From Thinopyrum elongatum (Eukaryota; Streptophyta; Magnoliopsida; Poales; Poaceae): a DNA stretch of 64,000 nt. The position numbers were made by a program, and so were the translations under genes. Positions 1 through 10,769 of the stretch are shown here, in pieces (position 1 is the first letter of the stretch; the number at the start of each line of letters is the position of its first letter). A model generated the notes under the pieces. That model did not search any database. It was given only the letters and a program-made list of their open reading frames with translations, and was not told the origin of the DNA. The stretch covers positions 522,088,560 to 522,152,559 of the forward strand of contig CM022302.1 in the NCBI GenBank assembly GCA_011799875.1, given 5' to 3'.

Positions 1-8
1 GCGACGCA

Positions 9-941
9 GTGTGTGCCAAGTACTTCACCATGATGTTGGAAGGGCTGGCTCGCACGTGGTTGAAAAGCCTGCCTCCTAATTCTGTCAACTCATGGGCGGA
101 GTTAAAGGCACGTTTTATCAAGAACTTTCAAGGAACATGCAAGCAGCCAATGGCGATTGTTGATTTGGATCACTGTGTGCAGCGTGAGGATGAGTCGGTC
201 CATCATTGGGCCCGGTGGGTCTCCACTATCATCCACTCGTCAGATAACATTGCGGCGGCTCAGGCTGTTCTGATTTTAGAGAAGAACTATCATTTCCTGC
301 CCCTTAAGCAGAAGCTCAGGCGGCTCAAGCGCAAGTGCCAGGACATGGGTAACCTCATGGGTGCTCTCACCAAATACGCGGACTTTGATAATACAAAGGA
401 CCCTAGTTCTGATGATGATAAGTCTAACAAGGGCAAGAAGAACGGCGGTGCTAAGGGCCAGTAGCAGAATGTGGCAGGGCACAATGGCAATAACCAGGAG
501 AATGGTGGTAAGCTCAGAGACCCCGAGGGCGGGTCAGATCTGGTAGCTAACACCAACACTGGGTATAAAAATCAATGTCGTAATGGCAATGGCAAGCAGC
601 CCTTCAATGAAGTGAGATCCAGGAATCTTGAGGAAATGCTTAATGCCCCTTGTCCGAAGCGCAGTTATCCTAATAAACTGTCACGTCACGCCTGGAAGGA
701 TTGTTATATCATGCGGGAGTTTAAAAACCAATCTTTTCAACATCATGGTAATGATAATGGGCCGCCTGGCGGGTCAGGTTCAGGTGGCTTCCCAGGAGCC
801 GGTTTTGGCGGAGGCGGCTCAAATTCCGGGTATCAGAACCAAGGAAATCATGGGGATCATAACCAACAGTCTAGTCAGGGCAATCAGCAGAATCACCAGT
901 CCGGGTATCGTAGTAATCCTAAGCAGTTAAACAGTGGCTAA
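9..941 (+). pseudogene. gag: gag (capsid polyprotein) of the Tat-lineage element, broken
   Basis: The first 150 codons match the retrotransposon gag domain: a tryptophan-rich stretch (WAELKARFIKNFQGTCKQP) followed by a Lys-rich acidic tail. The frame continues after a TAG at 462-464 into a Gly/Asn/Gln-rich region (about residues 250-310) ending at TAA 939-941. Both halves lie in one frame, so a single nonsense change splits them; CAG to TAG would explain it. I see no clear CCHC zinc knuckle, though a Cys/His-containing patch is present near 640-700. Gag would form the virus-like particle. The true start is upstream of the window. Confidence 0.8.
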
Positions 942-1760
942 TATCATGTCTTTACTACAAGCATCTGCAAGCGTGAGCAGAAAGTTCATAAACGGGCGAT
1001 TCACGCAGTAGAGCCGGCTGTTCCACAGTATTTAAGGTGGTCAGAGCATACAATAACGTGGAGCCGGGCGGATCACTCGCCCCGGGTTGATAACCCGGGT
1101 CACCTAGCCCTTGTAGTGGCCCCCCAGGTGGGTGGTTATAAATTCACCAAAGTGTTTATCGATGGTGGTAGCAACATCAACATCTTGTATTATGACACTT
1201 TCTGATGGATGAATCTCACAGAGAAAGATTTTAAGCCATCATCTACAGTCTTCCATGGCGTGGTGCCTGGCAAGTCAGCTTATCCTGTTGGGAAGATTGC
1301 CCTGGAGGTAGCTTTTGGTGATGAATACAACTACAGGGCAGAGACTTTGTGGTTTAAGGTGGTCAAAATTAAGAGTCCATACCATGCCTTGTTTGGACGG
1401 CTGGCTTACGCTCGATTTATTGCCCGCCCTTGTTATATCTACTTACAGCTTAAGATGCCAGGGCCAAAAGGGACAATTACGGTTCATGGTAATCGGAAAG
1501 TCGCCTTGGAGTGTGAAGAAGGTGATGTCGCTTATGCAGAGGCGGCTTGTGCTACTGAGGAGCTCAAATTCTATAAGGACAATGTTGACCTGGCTGACAT
1601 GACGCCTCTGAAGAAGCCCACTACTGAATAGGACCCTCTGCTCAAGTTTAAGTCGGCTGATGATACAAAGCAAGTTGATTTTGTCCCTGGCGACTCTTCC
1701 CAGCAGTTCACTGTTGGTGCTAGGATGGATCCCAAATAGGAAAGCGCGCTCATCGAGTTC
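942..1760 (+). pseudogene. Aspartic protease region of the Tat-lineage pol
   Basis: The reading frame continues in phase with gag. The sequence FIDGGSNINILY near 1160-1190 carries the retropepsin active-site Asp in a D-G-G-S context, with a flap-like and hydrophobic stretch downstream to about 1450. In-frame stops occur at 1203-1205 (TGA), 1629-1631 (TAG) and 1737-1739 (TAG). There is no frameshift. The protease would release gag and pol products. It is inactive as a gene in this copy. Identification rests on position and the catalytic motif. Confidence 0.7.
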
Positions 1761-2903
1761 ATCCGTGAGAATTGGGACATCTTTGCATGGAAACCTTCTG
1801 ACATGCCGGGTGTACCGAGAGAATTCGCTCAGCACCACCTTAATGTGGATCCCAAAGTTAAGCCGGTCAAACAGATCCTCCGTCGTTTCAATGAAGAGCG
1901 ATGTAAAGCTATTGGAGAAGAGGTAGCCCGACTCTTAGCGGCCAGGTTTATTATTGAAGCTTTTCACCCTGAGTGGTTGGCTAACCCTGTGCTCGTACTT
2001 AAGAAAAATAGCACATGGCGTATGTGTGTTGATTACATAGACCTCAACAAGGCATGTTCGGCTAATCCATTTGCTCTTCCCCGTATCGACTAGATTATTG
2101 ATGCAACGGCGGGTTGTGAGAGTCTATGTTTTCTGGACGCTTATTCCGGTTACCATCAGATCAAGATGGCAGTTGAGGACCAAGAAAAAACAGTTTTTAT
2201 CACACCCTTTGGAGCTTTCTGCTATGTTTCTATGCCTTTTGGGCTCAAGAGCGCCCAGGCGACTTATCAGCGCTGTGTTTAGAATTGTTTCCATGGACAG
2301 ATTGGGTGTAATGTTCATGCTTATGTGGATAATATTGTGGTTAAATCAAGGAAAAAGGAGACCTTGCTGGCTGATCTGAAGGAAACTTTTGATAATCTTC
2401 GGGTTTATAAGATGATGCTTAACCCGGCCAAGTGTGTTTTTGGTGTGCCTGCATGCAAATTGCTAGGTTTTCTAGTTTTGGAGCGGGGTATCGAAGCTAA
2501 CCCGGAGAAGATCAAGGCCATCACCTCCTTATCTAAGCCGGCCTGTATCAATGATGTTCAGCGCCTAGCGGGTCGTATTGCAGCCTTGAGCCGGTTTATA
2601 AGCTGCCTGGGTAAGAAGGCGATTCCTTTATATCAGATGATGAAAAAGACTGATCACTTTGTCTGGAGTGATGCTGCTAACGAGGCTTTTGAAGCGCTTA
2701 AGAAGCAGTTGGCTGAGCCGCCCATCTTGGCTGCTCCGGTTGATAAAGAGCCTATGCTCCTGTACGTGGCGGCTAATAATAAAGCCATCTGCGTAGTAGT
2801 TGTCGTGGAGCGCAAGGAGGCAGGGAAGGAATACCCAGTCCAGCGGCCGGTTTATTGTGTCAGCGAAGTTTTAACAGTGTCCAAGCAGAGATACCCACAC
2901 TAG
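1761..2903 (+). pseudogene. Reverse transcriptase domain of the Tat-lineage pol
   Basis: Typical RT blocks are visible in one frame: FIREAFHPEWLANPVLV-like and WRMCVDYIDLNKAC (about 1960-2060), FLDAYSGYHQIKM (about 2128-2170), FITPFGAFCYVSMPFGLKSA (about 2197-2260) and the catalytic block at 2314-2334. The catalytic block reads YVDN rather than YVDD, a change that should abolish metal binding. Stops at 2091-2093 and 2280-2282 (both TAG) interrupt it, and a TAG at 2901-2903 ends the block. The thumb and connection regions (LLGFLV, about 2458-2480) follow. Confidence 0.85.
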
Positions 2904-3764
2904 CAGAAACTGGTGTTTGGAGTGTTCATGGCGAGTCGCAAGTTGAAGCATTACTTCGTTGGACATCCAATCACAGTGGTCAGTTCAGCCCCTTTGGGAG
3001 ATATCATACAAAACAGAGAAGCTACTGGTCGGGTTGCTAAGTGGGCAATTGAACTCGGGGCACATCATCTTAAATATGTGCCCAGGACAGCCATCAAGTC
3101 TCAGGCTTTGGTGGATTTCATTAATGATTGGACAGAGCTGCAAGCACCCGAGGAGAAGCCGGATAACACATACTAGACGATACACTTTGATGATTCCAGG
3201 CAATTGGAAGGCTCGGGGGCTGGAGTTATTTTATCTTCCCCGCGAGGTGACAAGTTCTATTATGTCTTGAGGCTAATGTTTCCCTATACTAATAATGCAG
3301 CTAAGTATGAGGCTTTGGTACATGGGCTCTGCATGGCCAAGGAAATGAACTTGAGCCGGGTTAGGTTCTTGGGCGACTCAGACCTCATTGCACAGCAAGT
3401 TTCAGGGAAGTGGGATTCTAAAGACCCTCTCATGGCGGTTTATCGCCAGGCAGTCACTAACATCGCTGGTCACTTTAAAGGTTATCAAGTGGATCACATC
3501 GACCGTCGGCAGAATGAGTCGGCTGATGCTTTATCTCGGCTCGGATCTCAGTGTAAGCCGGTCCCCCCTAATGTGTTCCTAGATGTGCTGCATAACTCGT
3601 CTGTCAGGTTACCTTCAGAGGAAGACCTCGCTATTCCTGACTCAGAGGGGCAGCTGGTGGCGGCTTTACGTGCTATTCTATACTGGACTCTGCCTTATTT
3701 GAATTATTTATCGAGAGGCGAGTTACCAGACGATGAGCTCTTGGCACGGCAAATCATCCGATGA
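2904..3764 (+). pseudogene. RNase H region of the Tat-lineage pol
   Basis: The frame carries the end of the RT-linked RNase H (KLKHYFVGHPITVV) and then a second RNase H-like domain from about 3180: DDSRQLEGSGAGVIL, NAAKYEALVHGLCMA, FLGDSDLIAQQVSG and NESADALSRLGS. A second, archaeal-type RNase H is a recognised mark of the Tat lineage. The first catalytic Asp context (FDD) and the DSDL motif are kept, while the Glu block reads KYEAL. Stops at 3174-3176 (TAG) and 3762-3764 (TGA) break the frame. Confidence 0.75.
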
Positions 3765-4896
3765 TCTAAATCCATGACAATTGTCAATGGCGAGTTACAC
3801 AGGTGCAGCGTAACCGACATGTTTCAATGCTGTGTTTCCCCTGAGGAAGGACGTGAGATTCTTCAAGAAATTCATGCTGGGGACTGTGGTCATCATGCCG
3901 GGTCAAGATCCCTAGTGGCTAAAGCTTTCAGACATGGGTTTTTCTAGTTGACGGCTCATGCTGATGCTGAGGATATTGTGCGAAAGTGTGATGGTTGCCA
4001 GAAATTTGCAAGCCAGGCTCATGTGCCGGCTCAAGAGTTGCGGACGATCCCAATAACTTGGCCGTTTGTGGTTTGGGGGCTTGATATGGTTGGACCCTTT
4101 AAGAGGTCTAAGGACAAGAAAACTCACCTACTGGTAGCAGTTGATAAATTTACCAAGTGGGTTGAAGCAGAGCCAGTGAGTAACTGTGAGGCGGCGACTG
4201 CAGTTCAGTTTGTGAAAAAGTTGATCTTCCGCTTTGATTATCCTTATAGTATCATCACTGATAATTGAACAAATTTATCTAAGGGTGCTATGAAAGAGTT
4301 CTGTCAGCGAGAGCATATCCGGCTTGATGTGTCATCAGTGGCTCATCCACAGTCTAATGGCCAAGCTGAGCGTGCTAACCAGGAGATATTAAAGAGGATC
4401 AAACCCCGGCTCATGGTGCCTTTGGAGCATCAGGACCACCCCCAATATATCAACAGGCTACACGCCTTTCTTCATGGTTTACGGCGCAGAGGCGGTTCTT
4501 CCAAGTGATATTCGTCATGACTCGCTTAGGGTGGCGGCTTACGTTGAAGCTGATAGTGAAAAGGCGCGTCAAGACGCCCTAGATACTTTGGAAGAAGAAC
4601 GTGATCTTGAGGCGGCTCGCTCGGCGATTTACCAACAAGACCTGCGTCACTATCATAGCCGCAGAGTTCGAAGCCGGACGTTCCAGGAGGGAGACTTAGT
4701 GCTCCGTTTGATTCAGGATCAGACAGGCATGCATAAGCTTTCCCCTCCTTGGGAAGGACCTTTTGTGGTTAGCAAGAACCTTAACAATGGGTCATGTTAT
4801 CTCATTGACATACGTGAGCACAACAAGTCACGTACCTCTGAGGAGGAGACCAACCGGCCGTGGAACATTGCTCATCTTCGGCCTTACTACACTTGA
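3765..4896 (+). pseudogene. Integrase of the Tat-lineage pol
   Basis: An HHCC zinc region (GHHAGSRS...CDGCQKF, about 3890-4005) is followed by the DDE core: GLDMVGPF (about 4080), IITDN (about 4250) and SNGQAERANQEI (about 4350). The C-terminal part (YGAEAVLPSD onward, 4474-4896) is in another phase, and sequence expected between PRLMVPLE and YGAEAV is missing, so an internal out-of-frame deletion near 4420-4475 is likely. Stops lie at 3945-3947 (TAG) and 4266-4268 (TGA). No chromodomain follows. The enzyme would insert the cDNA, but this copy cannot encode it. Confidence 0.85.
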
Positions 4897-5656
4897 GCCA
4901 CTGGCTCCAATCATTGTACACACATATCATGTATATATTTTATGATCAACATAATAAAGCCGGCATCCCCGAGACTCGGGGCCTCTTCGTTTCATCCCAT
5001 ATGTGCATGCGTCTTTTATTAATTGATCATAAGGTCACTTGGGGGCTTCCAACTCAACGAGTTTAGCTTACTCACTCACTTGACTAGGCAAAGAACGCCA
5101 CATTATTGGTTAAACCTGCCCGTATGCTTGATGCTACTCCGAAAAAGATGACCCGCCGTACTCTTGACAAGTCAATCTTTAAGACCCTGAACTTGTCGAA
5201 GTTAAAACGCCGGTTTAAGTCATGTGAGAGCCAACTTACTGAAAGCTAGGGTAAACCAAGGCTATTATGCCAAGCTTCATTGAAGCAAGACTTGAGCCTC
5301 GAAACCTAGTCTTTTTATTGGGCTTTATAAGCCAAATTATAATTCAAATTAATATATGCTTGTGCTTTTTTATTTTCTGTGTTTTCAGGAATTATTTGCA
5401 CTTGATCATATTATTGCTCAGAATATAAATCTCCGGGTTACATAAGCTCCGGGTTAGCATTTATCAATATTAAGCTTATTGTGGCCATGAGCCGCCGGGT
5501 GATCCCCTCAAGTTTTTTCATGACCATGAGTCATTGGGTTACTAACCCGCCATGGCTTTTGACTACAAGTCGCCAGTACGGGCATTGTTGGACCCCTTAC
5601 TGTGTATTTGTCAAACTGTCAGATAAGCACCCATATTCAAGGGTGATGTAAAGAGA

Positions 5657-5736
<80 letters not shown>

Positions 5737-5844
5737 TCAGATCAAGCATCCAAAGTGCACAAAGGCATGACAAAGCAACTCAATGTTTTTAACTAAGTCT
5801 ATTACATGGCTTTAGTTGAGCCCAAAAATTTCAAGCAAAGTTTT
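4897..5844. other. Spacer between pol and the antisense gene
   Basis: No reading frame with recognisable content is seen. The stretch is AT-rich, holds short 'CCGGGTTA'-like motifs, and contains the AT microsatellite listed separately. It would serve as the shared 3' untranslated region of the sense gag-pol and the convergent antisense gene. Confidence 0.6.
5659..5732. repeat. (AT)n microsatellite, about 37 units
   Basis: A perfect AT dinucleotide run of 74 bp lies between the convergent 3' ends of pol and the minus-strand gene. A run of this length is likely to vary in length between accessions. Confidence 0.97.
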
Positions 5845-6927
5845 TTAGGAGTTATGATACTCCTTTGAACCGGCCTCTGTGCCATCCAGGTCAGTGCCCT
5901 CCGGGTTAACACCTTGCTGCTGCCCTGTTGTAGAGGTCCCTGGGTCATCCTGAGCCGGCTCTTCGTCATTTCCGATCTGAAGATTGTCCGAGATCCAGTC
6001 CACACCCGTTAAAGCCTCAAAGATTGCTTCATCGTTGATGATAGAGGAAGGGTCGATATCAGGGGCAAAAATATGCTTACGCCTTTGCGGAGTCAGGCCC
6101 ACAATGTCAAAGGAGGGCACCTTGATTCGAGTATTATCGTTGTTGTAAGCCGGCTGGTACTTCTTCAGATCCAGTTCTTGGGCAAGTTGACAGGCCAATG
6201 GCCGCACTTCCTTGATGCATTTGGCAAAATCTGTTTCACTGAAGACAGACCCATCATCGTTATACTCTAGAAACCCACCAGCCATTTCTTTTGGATCCAA
6301 CTCGAATTGATAAGCCTTAGCCCAGCTTAGCGAGGTTATTGCTCCTGCACGGGCGGCTGACAGCTTTAGTTCCTCGATTTGTTTGGGCATTGTTGATAGT
6401 TGGTCCAATACATCTTTGATCAATTCTGGTGGTTTCTTGCCATTGGATGCAGCCACCAGAGTGCGAAGGCTTCCAGCATATAGTTTTTCCATCAAAGAGT
6501 AGACGGCTTTCATCTTTACCAATACACTTTGCCCAAGGTTGGAACTCCTGGCACTTGTCATGCAGTCAAAACAAGAGTTTCTAGGCGAGTTAGATTGAAA
6601 TTTTTTAAGTCGCCAGGCGAGTTATTTTACTTGGTTGAAAGTATTACTTGCCAAAGATAGCGGTCGTCATTTGACAGATATGCTGTTTTAAGCCAACCAA
6701 TTCTTCAGTCACCGGCTTAAGCGATTCTCGGCGTCTTCCGCACGTTTCAATAAAGCGGCCCTTTCAGTTTCAAAGGCGGATCTCTCAGAGTCAAAGTTTG
6801 CCTTGATTTTTTCAAAGTCTTCCAAAGAAGATTTCAAGCTTGATTCAGCCTTGGCGCGTTCAGCTTGTTCAAATTCCAAGTTTTTCTTTAAGCTGGCCAG
6901 GTTTGACTCACACAGGCTCAACACTTC
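5845..6927 (-). CDS. Exons 4-5 of the antisense gene, coiled coil and C-terminal domain
   Basis: Exon 4 (6927 to about 6709) encodes a heptad-rich Glu/Lys/Leu/Ala coiled coil (SNLASLKKNLEFEQAERAKA). Near 6716 the continuation (PVTEELVGLKQHI) lies in another phase, so a one-base change is likely. Exon 5 (to 5845) encodes an alpha-helical segment (MPKQIEELKLSAARAGAITS), then KYQPAYNNDN...GLTPQRRKHIF and an acidic tail to the stop at 5845. The helical and acidic make-up could serve a self-associating protein, but no function can be assigned. Confidence 0.5.
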
Positions 6928-9757
6928 CTGCAAAAGGTTTAAAAAGAAGAATGTCATTCAAAGAGAACAATATATGTCTGCTAGATTGGTTAAGTTGGCA
7001 TTTGACAGATATGTTATGGCAAAACTATTCAAGTCCCAAACACATTGCAAGCAATGTCCTTGGCACTTGGGGGCTAATGTACGTCGTTCTTTTCAATCTA
7101 TACTGTAGAAGACCCGACTCACCTCATGAAGCTAAGTCGGCCCTTGGGGGCTACAAGTAATTCTTCAAAGTGGTTGTATTGAAAGACCCGACTCATCTCA
7201 TGAAGATAAGCCGGCCCTTGGGGGCTACATCATTTTTTCTTTTCCAGAGTGTCTAAAGACCCGGCTTATCTCATAAATATAAGCCGGCCCTTGGGGGCTA
7301 CATGATGTTTTCCTTTTCAATCAAAGTCTAAAGACCCGGCTTATCTCATAAAGATAAGCTGGCCCTTGGGGGCTACATGATGTTTTCCTTTTCAATCAAA
7401 GTTTAAAGAACCGACTTATCACTTGCATGATAACCCGGCCCTTGGGGGCTACACTTTGGAATCTTCACATCTTTCTTCAAGTCTTAACCATACTCAACGA
7501 TTTTCTTATGATCAAGACTTGGGGGCTACATAAAGATATATAACAGGAGAAAATAGAGTGTACCTCATATTTCTTCTTCATCATGTTTACTAAGCCGGCC
7601 TCCATATCCCGGCTTGTAGCCACGCGGCTTAAGTAGCCATCATGAAGGTCTTCAACACTGAGATCTTCATAATTGGGCAGCTCCAGTTTTGACTTGCCCT
7701 TTTCAAACAAGGGCATCTCTTCTTTGGCCATGTGCTTGGCTAACACATTGGAAGTCTCAGGTGTTTTCTGACTCGCCCCAATAATGGCAATCTCATCATT
7801 ATCTTTCTCAGGAGGAATTTCTTCAGTCGCCTTTGCGGGGCTTGAGGCAGGAACGGGGCTCGGTGGGTTAAGGTTGTCCGCCAAGTTAGCATCCGCATCA
7901 TTGGCCTCAGAGGCCATTACTTCAGTTTGCGGGGGCGGGTCATCTTGGCCATCATGATGGTCTTCGGTTTCTTCGATATTAGTCTCAGGGGTCACCAACA
8001 CTTGATCCGCTGACTCAGGGATCTCGGGGGTCTTTGAAGAGCCGCCCACTTTTTGTTTCTTGGTTTTGGCTTTGGCCCTGTGGTCAGAGTAGAAGGTTTA
8101 AGAACACATGAGAATAAGTGTTAAGCTGTCAGTAAGTACAAGTACTCACCCTGGGTTAATAATGAAGGCAGACAGCTGGGTTGAAGATGAGCCGCCTGAG
8201 GATGGTGGCGACTCCTGGTAATTGGAATCAGAGGGGTTAAGAGGATATCTCATAAGGCCGGCTTTGGGTAAAGAAGGAGTTGGACTGTGTGGCACCTCAG
8301 CAGGCCGCTTATGGGCAGAGGGTTCATGAGTTAACCCAGCCACCAGATCTACAGAGCCGTCACTCCGGTTTTGGCACCTTGACTCATGTTGAGTTTTCTT
8401 CAAAATAAAGTACGGATCTAAATGAGCATCTGGATGAGAAAAGCTTACTTTCCAGACGACCCGCCTTATCTTCTTTGGAGGCAAGGAGTCTGAGCCGGAG
8501 GAGATAAAGATTACCTCAGCGTCATCAGCCCGGCTAGTTGCTGCCTCATCCTGAGAACAAGAGGCGTCAGCTAATTCAATAAAGAGGCGGCCAAGAGAGT
8601 CAAGTTCTACCTCTGATTGATCGTCAACATCTGCTGACTCGCCCACAGCAGCCGGCTCAGTTACAACGACTGGTTTGTTCTTTTTTTGCCTTGGGCCAGT
8701 CCTGGTTTTGGTCACAGCAGTTTTCCTCTTCCTGTTCCAAAACGTAGAGCCGGGCTGTGTAATGAAGAGGGATTGGCAAGTGAGACACTAAATAAATCAA
8801 AGATATTTAAGCCGGATATAAACGAGTACTTAAAGGTGGGGCCGGGTTGAGCTTGAAGAATGGTAACAGCCCTATCTTGTTACAATTTTCTTGAGGCTCC
8901 CCAAGCAAACTCTTCACAGTTTTATTGACTTCATCAGCGGTAAAATTGTCAGAGCTGTACTGCTGAGGGTCATTTGACTCGCCTGAATATTCGCACATTA
9001 AGCCGGGCCACCTGCTTAAGGGGAGGATTTTCCACGAAACCCAGCACCGAGCTAGGTCAACTCCAGTTAATCCATTGGCTAGCAAGGCCTTTACTTTTGA
9101 ATAAAGTGGGAGCGCCTCAGCATGTTCATCTGGAAGAAGCTTGCTGGGCGGGTCAAAATCTATGGGGAGGCGGTCAGCCCTATAACCCGACAGAGGGTTC
9201 TCATTAGCTGGGGCAGTATTCTTACAATAAAACCAAGTCTTAACCCATCCTTTAGGGTGACATGGTAGGGTGGCTGAAGGAAAACCGCCATCCCCGCGTC
9301 TCTGGATTGAGACTCCACCCAATTCTTGACTTGGGCCATCCGCACATTCAGTTTGGCGGTTCATATAGAAGAATTGTTTAAAGAGAGCGACAGTGGGCTC
9401 CATTTGCACATATACTTCGCAGAAAATTTGTAAGTGGTAGATATTCGATACTGAATTTGGGCCTATATCTTGAGGATGAAGATTGAAATAGTGCAAGACG
9501 TACCAAAAAAACTTTGACCCGGGCGGCATGAAGCCTCTGAGGATATGATCAGTCAAAACTACTACTTCTCCTATGCCGGGTCTAGGGACATTATCCCCTT
9601 GACTGACTCGCCAGCCAATTTGCTCCTGAATCGCCAAAAGACCTTGGTCTGGATAGTCTTTGAGGATGGTTTCGGTGACAAGGGAAGGCCCCCAATTGCA
9701 GATGGTGGCTTTTGACATACTGAGCCATCTAAGTACAAGGAAAGACTGCGGAAACAT
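5845..9757 (-). CDS. Antisense gene of the Tat element ('putative gypsy type transposon' protein)
   Basis: Five minus-strand reading blocks line up with plausible splice sites: about 9757-8831, 8754-8151, 8077-7565, 6927-6709 and 6561-5845. Donors such as gtgagt (8149-8144) and gtacac (about 7563), and acceptors such as ttttgcag before 6927, fit plant introns. The first exon resembles the grass family annotated as putative gypsy-type transposon domain (PF04195). Later exons give an acidic linker, a coiled coil and a C-terminal domain. The molecular role is unknown. Such antisense genes are known in Tat-lineage elements such as maize Grande. A one-base shift near 6716 and unverified joins mean this copy may not be functional. 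Confidence 0.6.
7111..7455. repeat. Five imperfect 73-75 bp tandem repeats in an intron
   Basis: Units start at 7111, 7185, 7258, 7333 and 7408. Each holds GACCCGGCTTATCTCAT, a short spacer, ATAAGCCGGCCC and TTGGGGGCTACA. The two arms are inverted repeats, so every unit can form a short stem-loop. The array lies in the intron between exons 3 and 4 of the antisense gene. Confidence 0.9.
7565..8754 (-). CDS. Exons 2-3 of the antisense gene, charged linker
   Basis: Exon 2 (8754-8151) starts after an acceptor CACAG and ends at donor GTGAGT. It is Lys/Arg-rich at the start (TGPRQKKNKPVVV), then acidic with Ser/Asp runs. Exon 3 (8077-7565) starts after CCACAG and is rich in Glu, Asp and Pro, ending in MMKKKYE before GTACAC. 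No known domain is recognised. The composition suggests a disordered linker between the N-terminal domain and the coiled coil. Confidence 0.5.
8831..9757 (-). CDS. Exon 1 of the antisense gene, PF04195-like domain
   Basis: About 310 uninterrupted codons. Characteristic pieces are ITDHILRGFMPPGSKFFWY-like, FNLHPQDIGPNSVSNIYHLQ, a PKGWVKTWFYCKN block, and NGLTGVDLARCWVSWKILPL followed by RPGLMCEYSG. These match my memory of the grass 'transposase (putative) gypsy type' family. The start used (9757) is the first ATG of the open block; a slightly later in-frame ATG (about 9719, MSKATICNWGP) could be the true one. The likely donor is GT at 8829-8828, which removes the last few codons of the open frame. 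Confidence 0.65.
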
Positions 9758-10769
9758 AAAGGGGCGAGTTACTTAAAAAGTGATGACTCGTTATATGAAT
9801 AAAGCAGCATAAGGGTAAGTCACTATAAACAGTGGCGAGTTATTTGAAAGAGGCAATCTCTAAAGCAATTGGTGAGTTACAGATACGTTGGTAAGCCGCC
9901 TAAGAAACAAGGGAGGGTTAGCTAAGTTTGGGATTGCTGAAATTTTGCTAAGTGTGGAGCAAACAAGTCTCAGATTGAACAACTATATTTATGGATATAT
10001 GGGCAGTTCAAAAAAGAAAAATAAATGCTAAACCTAAACGGTGGTGGCGGAAGAACTGATGAGTTGCTCATGGGGTTTAGTGGAAGTATGATCTATTTAA
10101 AGGACAAGACTGGTATTGAATCTACTACCGCGGCATTTATATGTGCATATTAGAAAAAGAATAAGATCTGTTCAGGAACTATGGGGAATAATGGATGAAT
10201 GCTAACGAACATCGACGAACCCTATGAACTCCGACAAGGTAATGTGAATATAAGTAGGGGAGGTTCCGGTACCTGGCTGTGCTGGTGAAGAGCGGAGATA
10301 CGCCGCTCAACTCAAGTGAAGGCGGAGCAGTGCTGCGGCCCCAAGCAAGATGGCTGGCGTAGGTCCACGGGTGCGGCAGAGCTTCGGTTGCAAAGGGCTT
10401 TGTGAGGAGGAAGAAGAAGCGGAGGAGACAAGGTAAAATGAGAAAGAGGAACCCTCGTGCATATTTATAAGGGGGGAGGTAACAGTAAATGGCAGATGCG
10501 AGAATCGAGGAGGTGCAGTAATTTCTGGAACAAAGAGATGCCTCGGTACAAACAAAGAGACGCCTCGGTTTTCGGGATAAGTGGATTTGCACAAGATTCG
10601 TTAAGATGTCATGAAGGTTTTCCTGAAATTATGGAGATGACATCATCTTTTTGTATGGCGGGTTATGAATGTTCTTTAGATCTGAGATTGCAAAGACCCA
10701 AGGAGAAGACTCGCCAGACTGAAGAATTGAAGATTGACATGAACAAGTTCAAATCAATCTGGGGCCTAA
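9758..10769. other. Upstream region of the antisense gene and 3' UTR of the Tat element
   Basis: No supported coding frame. The minus strand shows a TATA-like box (10470-10461) followed by a pyrimidine-rich stretch typical of plant leaders, which then runs to the first exon. Just before the LTR, 10755-10769 (CAATCTGGGGCCTAA) is the probable polypurine-tract region, though it is a weak one. Confidence 0.55.
10461..10470 (-). promoter_or_regulatory. Candidate TATA box for the antisense gene
   Basis: The minus strand reads TTATAAATAT, a canonical plant TATA box. About 30-60 bases downstream the strand becomes C/T-rich (CCTCTTTCTCATTTTACC), as is usual around plant transcription starts. It lies about 700 bp upstream of the first ATG of the antisense gene. 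Confidence 0.5.
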
